DNA of 64,000 bases from Stercorarius parasiticus (taxonomy: Eukaryota; Chordata; Aves; Charadriiformes; Stercorariidae), in assembly GCA_013396915.1 (NCBI GenBank), contig VWZL01005000.1, forward strand, positions 56,035 through 120,034. Direction: 5' to 3'. The position numbers were made by a program, and so were the translations under genes. Positions 26,788-37,690 of this stretch are shown here, piece after piece; the stretch's first letter is position 1; every line of letters starts with the position of its first letter. The notes below the pieces were generated by a model that saw nothing but the letters and a program-made list of their open reading frames with translations, was not told where the DNA came from and did no database searches.

Positions 26788-29511
26788 GTGAGCAGGGCGG
26801 CAGGAAGGTCGGGGCCCGCGGGATGCCCGGGCGCCGTGTTCCTCGGCCCCCGAGTCCAACGGGCCCTCGGTGGTCCAGGGCCCTCTGTAGGGAACGTGTC
26901 CGGTCGTTCGTTCGCTCTTGGTAGATGGGAGGTTGGTGCAGGTCCTCTCCGTCCCTCCCTCGGTTTGCTTTCCTCAGCTCAGTGCCCGGAGCGTTTTGGT
27001 GTTGGGTGCCTCAGCTTACCTGATCGATGATCGCTGGTGGGCTCCGTAAGCATTAGTTATAACTTGTATCAGGAAAGTTGTTAAGTAATTATCTGAACGT
27101 GCATTCCTAGCCTGGTGTCATGATCAAAAGAATTAATGTGGTTTTGGGAATGTGTTCCCTGGAAGATCGTGAATGGGAGAATGTATTTGTAGCTTTTGGC
27201 AACTGTAGAATCATAGAATGGTTAGAGTTGGAAGGGACCTTAAAGATCATGAAGTTCCAACCCCCTGCCATGGGTGAGGACACCTCCCACTACAGCAGGT
27301 TGTTCAAAGCCACATCCAACCTGCCCTTGAACACCTCAGAGATGGGGCCTCAATCACTTCTCTGGGTAACCTGTTCCTATATCTCACCACGCTCATAGTG
27401 AAAAGTTTATTCCTGATGTCTAATATAAATCTATCCTCTTCCAGTTTGAAGCCATTTCCCCTCATCCTATCATTACATGCTCTTGTAAAAAGTCTCTCTC
27501 CAGCTTTCAATGATACAGATCATGAAGTTTTGTGACTTGATACAAGGTATGATATTCTGAAATACCATGCAGGAAACTGCACTTTATAGGCAGATAGCCA
27601 TATTTTAGTTTCTGTTTGATATTTCAAAATATAATAAACTTCTCAACTGTCTTCCTGAAGCACAAACAGCAGGCCCAGCCAACATATCATTGCCGAGAGC
27701 TACAAACATATTATCCCATTCAAAAGTACATCCCCAAAGTCACATTAACTTTTTAGACCATTACATCAGGCTGGGAACACATATTCAGATGTTTATTTAA
27801 CAATAACATTCTCTGCTCTTATCCCTGAAATGCTCTCACAGTCGAGCAATTCAGTTTCTTATGTTCTTTTTGTAAGAGTGATGCATATTCTTGGTTCTCA
27901 GAGAACAGTAACTCTGTATTTCATACCATTTACCTGAATTCAGCAAAATCATCCTACTCACCATTAAACTTATTCCATTCTCAGTTGCCCATAAGCACTA
28001 ATGGGTAGTGGTTTTGTTTTTCTAGCTATAAACTAACTCTTTCGGTCCAACTGTGCTTGTCTCCCTCTGAATTTATTTCGTAACTTTGCTGAGTCCTTTG
28101 GGGGTAAAACCACTTTTGACGCTCCTCGATTACACGGTGTCTATGAATGGTTGCAGTTAATTAATTTGCAGGCAACTGCAGATGTGTGGAAAACTGAGGA
28201 CACTGTGAGAGTGTGCTTTTGATATTTCTTTTTTCCTCTAATAGTGTGGAGAGGGTTGTTGTAGCTTTATATTTGGGTGAATTCCCATCATGGTCATTCA
28301 TAGAGTGCAGATTGGGTTTGTATGCCAAAATGGAAAGTGACACCTGACACTCCCAGGAGCGTAGAGCAGGAGAGTGCAGAGACTTGACCATGGAGTGTAT
28401 GGTGTACAGTTGTGTGGAATGACTGGTGGTTGGCTGACTTTTTGATTTGTATAGAATTGCATAAAAATTGATGGAGCCACCCCGAGTCATCTCTAGGGCT
28501 AATTTCACTACTGTTATTACTGCCCCTGTTGTTACTACCCCTGTAGTATAACTCTAAGCCTCTCTTAAAATTTGCTATGTCTGCAGTCTTTTTGGCTTGG
28601 TTCTAGCTCAGGTTTTCTAAGGTCAGACTTATTTGTATTTATGGTCTGGAGATTGGTTTTGATTTGTCAGGAGGGCATGTTTGTTGTCTTTTATGTGGTT
28701 TTAGTACAGGTTTAGGTAGATATTAATGTTGCATATGATTTGCTCCTCTTGCAATCAGATTTTTGTAGTAACAATTTCCATTATGAAGCCACAAGTAAAT
28801 CTTGATGTGTTTTCTTTGGAGTTCTTTTTACCTATACAATAATTTTATAGCTGAAAACTGGAAGGAAACAAACTTTTAGTTTGTAGAGAGTTTTATCAGT
28901 CACACAGTAACATGCTGTTTTGTAATGTTAGAGATTGTAGTGAATAAATCTGTCCTTGGAAGCGTATTTATTTCAAAGCATTTGTTTTTAATACTCCCAT
29001 GGGTTTTATTCTCTAACATGCCATCTTTTGCATTTTTCTTTATCAGCCTTGTACTTTAGTGTTAAGAGTTGACTGGTTGGTTTTTGAGTGACAAGGGTAC
29101 GTAGAAGATTCAGTCTTTGCACGTTTTTCTTTGAGAATTTTTATTTTTTTGCAGGAGGTAAATGAAGAAATGATAAATCAGAAAAGAGAAAGAATTTAAG
29201 AGCAGTGTAGATTCTTATTGTGGAGTTAACTTTTTTCTTGTTTTAATTCCTTCTCAGAAAAATAATGCCTAAGTTAGCCTAGGCCTCTAAAATTGCTTCT
29301 GTTTGGCAAATCTATGACTCTTATTCAGTTACTTTTTAGTATACGCTTCAATTTGAGCTCCATTATTTTTAGTGGTATGCAGGATTCTTTGAAACAGAAA
29401 ACTGTTGTAACGTTTCAGTTCTGTTTATTATTGACTATTTATTTAATACACAGAAACCCCACAAGTATTTTATTATTTTTGTGATAACTTTCTTTCTTTC
29501 TTTTCCTTTAG
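26788..29511 (+). other. TBC1D22A: TBC1D22A intron 1
   Basis: A 2.7-kb GT-AG intron. The first 200 bases are the tail of the CpG island. It contains a reverse CR1 tail (27206-27508). A 115-codon minus-strand frame (28161-28508) has no recognisable motif. The acceptor is a T-rich tract ending ttttcctttag. Confidence 0.9.
27206..27508 (-). mobile_element. CR1 3'-end fragment (reverse)
   Basis: The 3' terminus is at the left, with 'tagaatcatagaatggtt' followed by 'gttggaagggacctta'. Reading on the minus strand, the C-terminal RT segments are RMRGNGFKLEEDRF, LDIRNKLF, YRNRLPREV and APSL, interrupted by a changed end. It is 5'-truncated within the RT C-terminus. The copy lies in intron 1, antisense to the gene. 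Confidence 0.95.
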
Positions 29512-29568
29512 TATTCAACATGTGTATGGAGCTCAGCATCCGCCTTTTGATCCATTATTGCATGGAAC
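29512..29568 (+). CDS. TBC1D22A: TBC1D22A coding exon 2
   Basis: A 57-base exon joined to exon 1 inside a Ser codon (AG+T). It encodes SIQHVYGAQHPPFDPLLHG plus two bases of a Thr codon, nearly identical to the human protein. The acceptor is tcctttag and the donor AAC|gtaagt. Such strong conservation in a non-catalytic N-terminal segment suggests a binding function; the N-terminal half of TBC1D22 proteins is where partner binding is expected. That role is inferred, not visible. Confidence 0.95.
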
Positions 29569-31660
29569 GTAAGTTAACCCAATATTTAAATATTCCAGGT
29601 AATTTGGACTTCCTCTGCCTTCTCTCCTCTTTTTCTTCCTGGATGGCTATAAAGCTTATTGTTAATCTTCCATTCTCAATTTTTTTCATAATCTTGACTT
29701 CTCTGTTCTAACTTCTCTTTTGTGACTTCCTGATGCTTACCATATTGGGAGTAATGAATCAGCTGTTCAGTTAACAAACATAGATTGCCAACTTTTCGTA
29801 TCTGTTTGCAGTGCCTTATAAATTGGAAATCATATGGTAAATACTAATCTTAATTTAGCAGATAAAGTTTACAACTTAGGTGTAAGCGCCTTTCTTGCCT
29901 GTATCTTTCTGTTGATGGACTGCCTTTATTTGTCTGTCTGTAAGAGAAAAGAGTCAGGTTGTGGTGTAGATCATTTTGAGGCAAAGGTGGGCATTTTGCT
30001 TGTGAGTGAGAAGACAGCAGGTAGAATAGATTTTACAGTGATTTAAGAGTTTGTTGCCTTACATCATGATTATTGGATATTAGAACACAATGTACACAAC
30101 AGTGGCAACATTATGTTAAACATCATTAGTAACCAAATAAATTTCATGCTGATAACCCACAACTAATGTGACTGAATGATTTTCATCTCCTTATGGCTGA
30201 GGTTTTTAGCAAAATGCTGCATTCTGGCAGCTCCTGCTTTTTATGTTGTGCTTTATGGTTTGTTTTTTTGCAAGACAGTTTTAAGATGTTTTAAGGTTTG
30301 TCAAGGACAAAGCTGTTTCTGGATTGTTGGTGGATTTCACAGCTGCTTTGAAACCAGCATTGCTGTTAAAACATTGGTGTATGTGAGAACTTTGGGAAAA
30401 TTGTGTGACCAATGAAACGAATGGCCCAAAGCGGTAGGGACAAATAGGGACATAATCTTAGAAGGAAAAGTATTAGCTTGGAAGGAGGTCATACTTCTAG
30501 TGGATTTTTTTCAAGGACTAGTTTAAAATGGCACAAGAAGCAAGCACATGGTAGTTAATTCTCAGATGATATGGAGTTGAAAGCGGTTGAAATGTGTGAC
30601 CTTGAGGACTGAAGAAAAAGGAATGAGATGAATTGGTTCAAAATATGGAGTTACAGAGAGACCCAGTAACAAAAACTGAAGCTTATTGCTTGAAATAATG
30701 ACAGAAGAGAAGAAAGACTGTACTGTCATAGGCAATAATGACAAGTTGTGTGGAAGTGTTAGTGTTGTGTCACCTGTTAGGAAAGGTATTCCCTGTAACG
30801 CGTAACAGAAACATTACTGACGTTGTATGAAGGCTGTGTGAGAACTTTTTCCGATTTCCAATTCTGGCTGCCTTGTCGTAACAGAAAAAAAGTTAAACTA
30901 GCACAGGTGGAAAGATAGGGATGGTTAGAAAGGGCAGTTAAGTTAATTGCACTAACTTTTTTTTTTTGTGAGCAGTCTGGTAAATTCTCTCAATGCCTTA
31001 TTTAGCTGAAATCTGAAAGGAGGAATGATTGCTCTGCATTACTGTAAGTAAGAACAAGTGCCAGGCTAGGGAGGGATACTTGGTTCATCTCTCTTACACT
31101 GCACGTTGGTAGAGGGACAAAAGGTTAGGAACTGATCAGGGTACACTTAGATTAGGAACTAGAGGAAGTATCCTGCCTATGAGAAGAGCAAAGTTTTCCA
31201 GCAAGTTCATGCTGGAGTGCCTGATTGAGGAAGAATGGTAGATCTAAAGCATTTCAAGGTGAGACTTGGTTTGTTTACGACAGCGATTGTATTACGTGAT
31301 TGCTTATGATGACTTAATAGACCTGATGAGTTGATTACTGCTCGTGTGTTGTTATGCAGCAATTGCATTGAAAGGCCTGAAATCTCTATAGAGGTTCATG
31401 GAGCAAGAGAAGTGCAATGTGTCCTGTCCACCTTATAAACTATTCCAGTAGTATTTGTTTTATTTGACTTCGGGGTTGGTCTTTTTTTGGGGGGGGNATT
31501 CAATGCCAAGAAGAGTCAGTCTTTACCTGCCCAGCTGTATGTTGTCATATTTGCTACCTATATAATGTCAAGCATGGACTTTTGTTTTTTGACCCTGTCC
31601 ATAGTGTTTTGCTTACTCCATTATTAGTTCTCTGAATATTGTTTATTTGTTTTTGAACAG
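29569..31660 (+). other. TBC1D22A: TBC1D22A intron 2
   Basis: A 2.1-kb intron, largely filled in its second half by an old CR1-like copy (30540-31345). A T8-G8 homopolymer pair followed by one unresolved base (n at 31497) marks a sequencing difficulty. The acceptor is ttttgaacag. Confidence 0.9.
30540..31345 (+). mobile_element. Ancient CR1-like LINE, RT active-site region to 3' UTR
   Basis: A diverged sense-strand copy. At 30561-30582 'ttctcagatgatatggagttg' translates as F-S-D-D-M-E-L, matching the FADD box (catalytic Asp pair) of CR1-superfamily RTs. Further on are 'ccaattctggctgcc' (30858-30872), the ancient-CR1 'atgattgctctgcat' (31025-31039), 'aggaactgatcaggg', 'gaactagaggaagtatcctgcc' region, 'agcatttcaaggtgagactt' region and a terminal 'acgacagcgattgtattacg'. 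The order is that of an ancestral amniote CR1/L3-like element. Many indels and stops show that it is long dead. The boundaries are approximate. Confidence 0.7.
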
Positions 31661-32001
31661 CTTGATAAAACCAGGTTCAAAGCCACCTACAACTCCAGTG
31701 AAACTAAAGAAAGTCAGCACCTTCCAAGAATTTGAAAGTAACACAAGTGATGCTTGGGATCTTGGAGATGATGATGATGAACTCTTAGCAATAGCTGCTG
31801 AAAACTTAAATACAGAAGTGGTCATGGAAACAGCTCACAAAGTAATTCAGAATCACAGCAAGCTACAAGAACAGCATAAATTTCAGGAAGAACACCTACA
31901 GGAAGAAAAACAAGTAGAATCTGCAGAGCTGACTTCAGTTTCATGTGGTGATAATAGACTTGTTAAATCAGTCAGTGAAGGTCATACATCGAGTTCATCA
32001 G
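31661..32001 (+). CDS. TBC1D22A: TBC1D22A coding exon 3
   Basis: A 341-base exon encoding about residues 40-153. It starts T-L-I-K-P-G-S-K-P-P-T-T-P and contains the conserved block VSTFQEFESNTSDAWD, an acidic run G-D-D-D-D-E-L-L-A, then a Gln/Glu-rich charged stretch and the conserved RLVKSVSEGHTSSSS. The acceptor is gaacag and the donor CAG|gtatgc. Without splicing, the frame would end 5 codons into intron 3. The central Gln/Glu part is less conserved than the flanks and is predicted to be disordered. Phosphorylation of the Ser-rich end is plausible, given its similarity to basophilic kinase sites. Confidence 0.96.
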
Positions 32002-32792
32002 GTATGCTTAAAAAATGAAAAAGGTGTTGAAAATCAAATGAGGAGTGCTATAATATTTGCCTTTTAGAACATTGACCCCTTCGCAACCTTTTCTTCATAC
32101 CACAGGAAAACGTTATTAATCAATATTGATTTATTTGAGGGAGATACTGCATGCCATGCTAACCTGTGAAGCATGTGTGTGGGAAATACATGAGTGAGGG
32201 AAGAATAATTAAACTTTTTTTGTTTTCGGCCTTAATACATCCTCAGTTTCGGAAGGAAGTTGCATTAATTGAATGTATTTTAATGGCTAGCTGCACCAAG
32301 GTGTATGCAATTAATAGTATTTGTATACTATTGTGAAAAATTGTTATTAAAATGCTACTGTATAAAGTGTATTAAAAAACTGGAGAAGACCATGCATGTG
32401 AACTGGAAGGCTCATCCGCATGTGATCTGGTCTGTGTTTTATGTATAAAGTTTAACTAATTGCAATGATTTCATAGCCTTTTTTTTGTTTGTTTGTTAAA
32501 ATGGTGAGAGGAATAAGGGGGATGGAAAGAGCCTTCCGTAGCACAGAGATTTTAGAAATCAATTAGCCTAGCTGTTAGGATGATCTCTAGTTGATGTGTG
32601 TTAATTGTGGAACATTACTTGAAAAAGGAATGCTCATCTTGCTAAATCCAAGTCATTTGAAGTCCAAACTTGTGCTATACTTGAACTTGCATTTCTCCAA
32701 AATGTAATTCTATTTCAAATTTACAAATTAAAAGTTATTAGTAACCTTCTTGCTAGCTGAGACTAACTGTTAATGCTTGTTTTTCCCTTCAG
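32002..32792 (+). other. TBC1D22A: TBC1D22A intron 3
   Basis: A 791-base AT-rich GT-AG intron with no recognised repeat. The acceptor is ttttcccttcag. Confidence 0.9.
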
Positions 32793-32972
32793 ATAATGCT
32801 AGTGAAAATTCTTCCATACAGAGATCACAGTCCCTTCCACAAACTTCCACACCTCCCTTGGTGAGTGGAATGACAGACTATAATACCTCAGTTACTCCTG
32901 CATTGACTGAAAGAGAAGCATCCCGGTTAGACAAATTTAAGCAGCTACTTGCTGGCCCCAACACAGATCTTG
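32793..32972 (+). CDS. TBC1D22A: TBC1D22A coding exon 4
   Basis: A 180-base exon encoding about residues 154-213: a Ser-rich linker, then the strongly conserved REASRLDKFKQLLAGPNTDL. Residues 164-169 are R-S-Q-S-L-P, an exact match to the mode-1 14-3-3 consensus (RSxSxP) that is also present in the human protein. The C-terminal part leads directly into the TBC domain. The acceptor is cccttcag and the donor TTG|gtgagt. A long intron follows. Confidence 0.96.
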
Positions 32973-35900
32973 GTGAGTATTTCTTATAGGATCTGTGAAT
33001 TACATCTAAATTACTCTTCAAATATAAAATTTTCCTGTTTGATGTACTGTTCTGCCTGATAGTTCGGTTAGGATCTAATCCTTTCAACATTTAGAATTGA
33101 TCTTGTGAAAGAAAGAGAATATAATTGAATGTTTGTAGTATTCGTGCTTGTAATATGCAATTTGCATACGTAGGGTATTAGATGGCTTCCTGCTCTTTTC
33201 TTTTCTCACATTATTTCTTCCTACTGGACTAATCTCTGGAGAAAAAACAAAGTATAATTAGCTGTGTTTAGCGTTAATGCCTCATAGTGGAACAGTATGC
33301 AGTATAAGAATGATTCTCACGCTTAGAGTTATGAATATGAAAAATGATGAGCCGTGGAAGTATTACTGCTTGTCTGCTCAGTGAGCATTCTTCATGTTCA
33401 CGGACTGATACAGTAGTTCTGTGTCTCATCTGTGAACGCTGACAACATGTTAATGTGGAAACAAATGTATTGTCAGATAACTTGACTGTTCCCTTTGTGT
33501 GCTGGATTTTAACTGCTGAATAGTAAATACAAGTGCTGGTGGGGTATCACAGAATCAAATGGCTTTATATCCCAAGTGAAAATCTGTAGCAAGTAGAAAT
33601 AGTACACTGCATTTGGAGAACTTGGCTGGTCACTTAAAAGTAGGATCTTGTGTCAAAAGAATTAAAAAACAAAAGGACTTTGAGTTAGACCATTCTGGAA
33701 GATATCTACAAGAAACTCTTACGGAAGAAAGTAGAAACTGCATGTTTGCAGTTCTTAAGTTGACGCTTTCCCTCCCTGTAGTTGTCACGAGACTTCTTCG
33801 ATATAATATGGCTGCAGTTGTAGCTTTTTTTTTTTCCTTTCTGTGTTGTGTCTTATTGTGAGGTTGATGCTAGCAAAATAGAACTATGGAAACAATACTG
33901 GCTAGATTAGACTTAATGCTTCAGTGAGTTATAGGATGTTCTTATAAAATGCAACTGTGAATAAACTCTGAGGCGTTAAAACTAATTACATATTTTATAT
34001 AAGCTTGAAAATAATAATCAAATATCACCTTTTCTCACTTTGGTCTAACAGATGTTATGAGCTATGTGGTTGTGACTGACATGAAAACTCATATAACTTC
34101 TAAGAATGTTGTAATGGTAGAAATCTTTGTTACATAAGATTACAAAGTCAGAGGGAAAATAAAGTTTAATTTAAACCTCTCTATTTCACTTTTGATGTCT
34201 AATTAGATGGCAGTACTTTCCCAGTAAATCAAACTTGGGGATTCAAGTAAGGTATTTTGGAAGGGAGTGAAAGAAAATTTCCACTCTTATTAGGACTGCA
34301 GTCACCCTGACTGTGGTGAGAGTTTAGTCAATGTTGTTTAAACAAACTGGGTTTGTTTTTTCCCTATTGGACTTTCTAAATCTCACACAGGAAAAATACA
34401 GAGGAATACAAAATTCGACTATGTTGCTTTTCTATCTAATAAGCTCTCAACATTATTTCTTGTAGATACCACTAAATAATGCTTTTTCTATGTCTGTTCA
34501 TAAGAAACTTATTCTTTCTCTTGCTCTACGAACTGTAATGAGTACCGAATTTGAAGTTGTGTGAATTAGATTGATTTTTTTTTTTTGTGTGGGTTTTTTT
34601 TTTTTAATTCAAAATATTTGTATCATTTTGTATCTGGGATATATTAGGTAGCATCTCCTAATAATGTATAAGTAATTAATGCTTTTTCTTAGTGAAAGAA
34701 ATTAACTCTTTATTTACGACACACCAACTCTTGATGATCATGAAGCTATTAAGAGTAGATCATATGTGAAGGTAGTGCTCGGACTACGTTATATGTACAT
34801 ATCAGGGAAAGTGTGTGTATGCATATATCCGTACAGAAACATACATATGACCATATGTACAGTTCATCAGAATGTGGTGTGTGCATGTGTGTATGCATTT
34901 TTGGGAGTTGTTTGGTTTAGCTTCATGTTACAATGAAGGCTATAATTAAAAATCTTGATTTAATGAGAGAAGTAGCCTGGGAAAACTGTTGTGGGTTGTA
35001 TGTGGTGGGATTTTTTTGTTGTTGTGTTTTTGGGGGGGTTGCTGCTTTTTTTTTTTTTTCTTTAAAGTAATACTAAAAATGGACTAAGGTAGCACTAGTT
35101 AACAGGCTCCAAGAAAAGATTTGTAGTAATGAAGTGGCAGGTAGCTACTCTATTGCAGCTGTCTCATTCTCTTTGTGTGAGTGTGATGTTGTGGTTTGTG
35201 TGGGGCTTTGTTTTGTGTTAGATCCACAGATAGTTGGGTTTTGTTTGTCATGATGAATTGAATTAGTGGGTAGTTGTCTTGGAGACATTTTAGCAAAGAT
35301 TTCTGTTCATTTTTGTGTGTAGTAGTGTTGGTTTTGCCTGGAAGTAGTAGCAGCAGAAGTAAAGTATTTCTGTTGACTTTGTTTTCTTAATATAGTTTTG
35401 CATATTGTTGAAAGAGATTGTGACAAGTCCTTTCAAAGCAATATAAAAATAAGTTAATCTGTGGAACTGAAACAATGTCATGCACATTTTCAACTCAAGA
35501 CTTTTTTCTCCTATCACTTGAGAAATCAACATAGACTAAGAATGCAAAATAATACAAATGACCTTGAAATCCTGTCAGTCACACTAGAATAATGATTATA
35601 CTATAAAGACAGTGTAAAATGGCGATGTTAGTCTTGTATGGCAACTAAAGGTTGTGAGAGTCTGGTTTTTTTTTACAGGAAAACTTTCAAAAAGGTGGGT
35701 TATGCATATAAATTTGGAAGTGAAGATTGTTTTAGCCGTTGAAGCCCACTAGTAGATTTTGGAGTTGGGTTTGGTCCATTGCTTTAATATTGGAAAGTTG
35801 TGGAGATAGGCAGGTTCTATCAACCCCATCAAATTATACACTGAGCAAAATAGTGTACTAGGTATAGCCTGCAATTGAGATACAAATCCACTAGGAAATA

Positions 35901-37439
35901 TTACATAAATATATGACAGAACCATTCTCAAAGTTTCTGTGTATGGTTTTATTCAGCAGACACTTGCATATACAAATAGTTATTAGAGCAAGGCACAATC
36001 TGAGAACACAAACTAGGAAAAGAAGAACCACTGCCCCGAATTCTCAGAATATAAAAGAATTAATTTTTTTAGCTTACTGAACTCTTATTTATGAACAAAG
36101 AGCCTATTTCCATGGCTGAAAAGTGCCCTTAACTCTTTTTTTTTAACGTCTTGTAGAGCTGAACTAATAAACTCTTGCAATTTATAATCTCCCTTGTAGT
36201 TGTTCTGAGTCTTCCCTTAAGCGCTCCTAACACACTTTACTTCTGTCCTGCAGCTATTTTTGTTGTTTGCATGATAAACAGATGCAAATAATATGCCTTA
36301 TTTCCATTTGGCTATTGCTATGCTGTTATTACCTCTAATATAAATGGGAAAAGTATAATGTGAATTGGATGTCAAGAGTAGTTAGCTATATGAAAAAATC
36401 CAAAAAACCGGTTCCTATAGAAATATTACTTCTAGGTATATGATTTGTGCTGCAGGAGAGAGGTATTCAAGAGCCCTTCAATTAGTAATATAAAGCAAAG
36501 AATGAGGAGATAATCTCATAAAGTTACAAAATGAAAGCTGCTAAACAAGCTGAACCATGTTAGGGCAAGAAATGTGGGCTGGTGGAAGGAGCCTGTTATT
36601 AGAAGGAGTTTTGATTGGAGAGGGACTGGAGGACTGACGACTCCCGTCAGTTAGATCCAGCTGAGGTGTACTGGGTCCAGATTTAGGAGACAGGGTAGGA
36701 CTGGAAGCAGCAGTGCAGCTGTGTTTCATAGACAACTCTAGGATAGACTGTAGGGCTTGCGTGTCTACGCAGCCTCCCGCTCCTACTTCTGCACGCCAGG
36801 TTATTCAGAGAGAATAATTTACACCAGTTGTTTTGTGCAATCAGCCTGTGCTTATGCTTGACTTGCAGTCAATTTGATGTAGATTTACTTCATTTCAGGC
36901 CTTGTCTTTCCTTGTAATGGACCTTGTGTTACTGAATGAAGATGGGCTCTGTGCTTGCAGAATCTTTTGCAAACAACTGGTTGCTTTAAGGCGAGGGCAT
37001 TAGATGAGACTTAAACTAAGCAGCATAGGGAGACTATCTCCGAGGCGAAATTTCTCTTTCCTGCAACAGATCACTGTTTACTTATTTAAGAGGGATAGTA
37101 CTGCTATGTCTATCTAGTTTCCAATTTAAGTTTAATTCTATTAAATTTGTTAGACTTGTGTTTTCAAGTAGTCTTGTACAATGTTTTTTTTACTAGTTGT
37201 TTATATGTTCTAGATGTATATTAAACCTGATTAAATATCGTAATTATCTTTTATTTATGGTTCATAAATATATTAGTTGGTAACAGCAATCTGTTATGTC
37301 CTTTAAAACTGTTTGTCAAACTGATGTTATAGAAAAGTTTCAGTAACTTTTACAAAATTCATTAATTGAAATTAACTTGATTAATTTTGTTCCCAGCCTC
37401 ATTAATTTATCTTCATTTGACTGCGTAGTTATTTATCTC

Positions 37440-37690
37440 TATGCTTCTAGTCCATCCATGTCATTTAGAATTTTATTGCCCCCTGCAGTTTTGAATTATC
37501 TGTATTTGATCACATTAGTGCTTATTCTTCTTCCAGTTCATTGATGTATAGTATAAAGTGAACAAGATGAGTCCTACCACTACTTCATGTGACATGCCAT
37601 TAGTCATATCTATATTTTCAAACTATTATCACCAAAAGGTATCCTCTCTGATTCCTGTTCTGTTCCAGTTAGCTTGTTATCTGCAAAACA
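37440..37690 (-). mobile_element. Fossil LINE reverse-transcriptase segment (CR1 superfamily)
   Basis: On the minus strand, 37598-37533 translates as G-M-S-H-E-V-V-V-G-L-I-L-F-T-L-Y. This aligns position by position with the CR1-superfamily RT block [16 protein letters not shown]. Farther along, 37510-37481 gives I-K-Y-R-stop-F-K-T-A-G-G, aligning with the I-K-F-A-D-D-T-K box, with the catalytic Asp pair destroyed. The spacing agrees with a real RT domain. The divergence points to an old insertion like those at 17826 and 30540. The flanks are too decayed to bound exactly. Confidence 0.55.

Larger units (their letters stand above)
26240..26890. promoter_or_regulatory. TBC1D22A: CpG-island promoter of TBC1D22A
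   Basis: The only strongly GC- and CpG-rich island in the window, surrounded by AT-rich DNA and containing the first coding exon near its right end. It has no evident TATA box, as expected for a housekeeping-type promoter. Visible elements include a CCAAT box in reverse (attgg, 26517-26521), a consensus YY1-type 'aagatggcggc' at 26621-26631, and short gggac tandem units at 26425-26441. Transcription of TBC1D22A probably starts between the CCAAT box and the ATG at 26726; the exact start cannot be read from sequence. CpG islands of this kind are commonly bidirectional. Confidence 0.9.

Noticed and set aside
26161..26859. 232-codon minus-strand open frame over the CpG island
   Set aside because: GC-rich DNA has few stop codons by chance. 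The translation is Pro/Arg/Ser/Gly-rich without motif and overlaps TBC1D22A exon 1 antisense. Only the smaller divergent frame is kept as a finding.
31641..31660. TTG-initiated start for the frame running into exon 3
   Set aside because: These bases are intron with a clear acceptor at 31659-31660; the true start is in exon 1.
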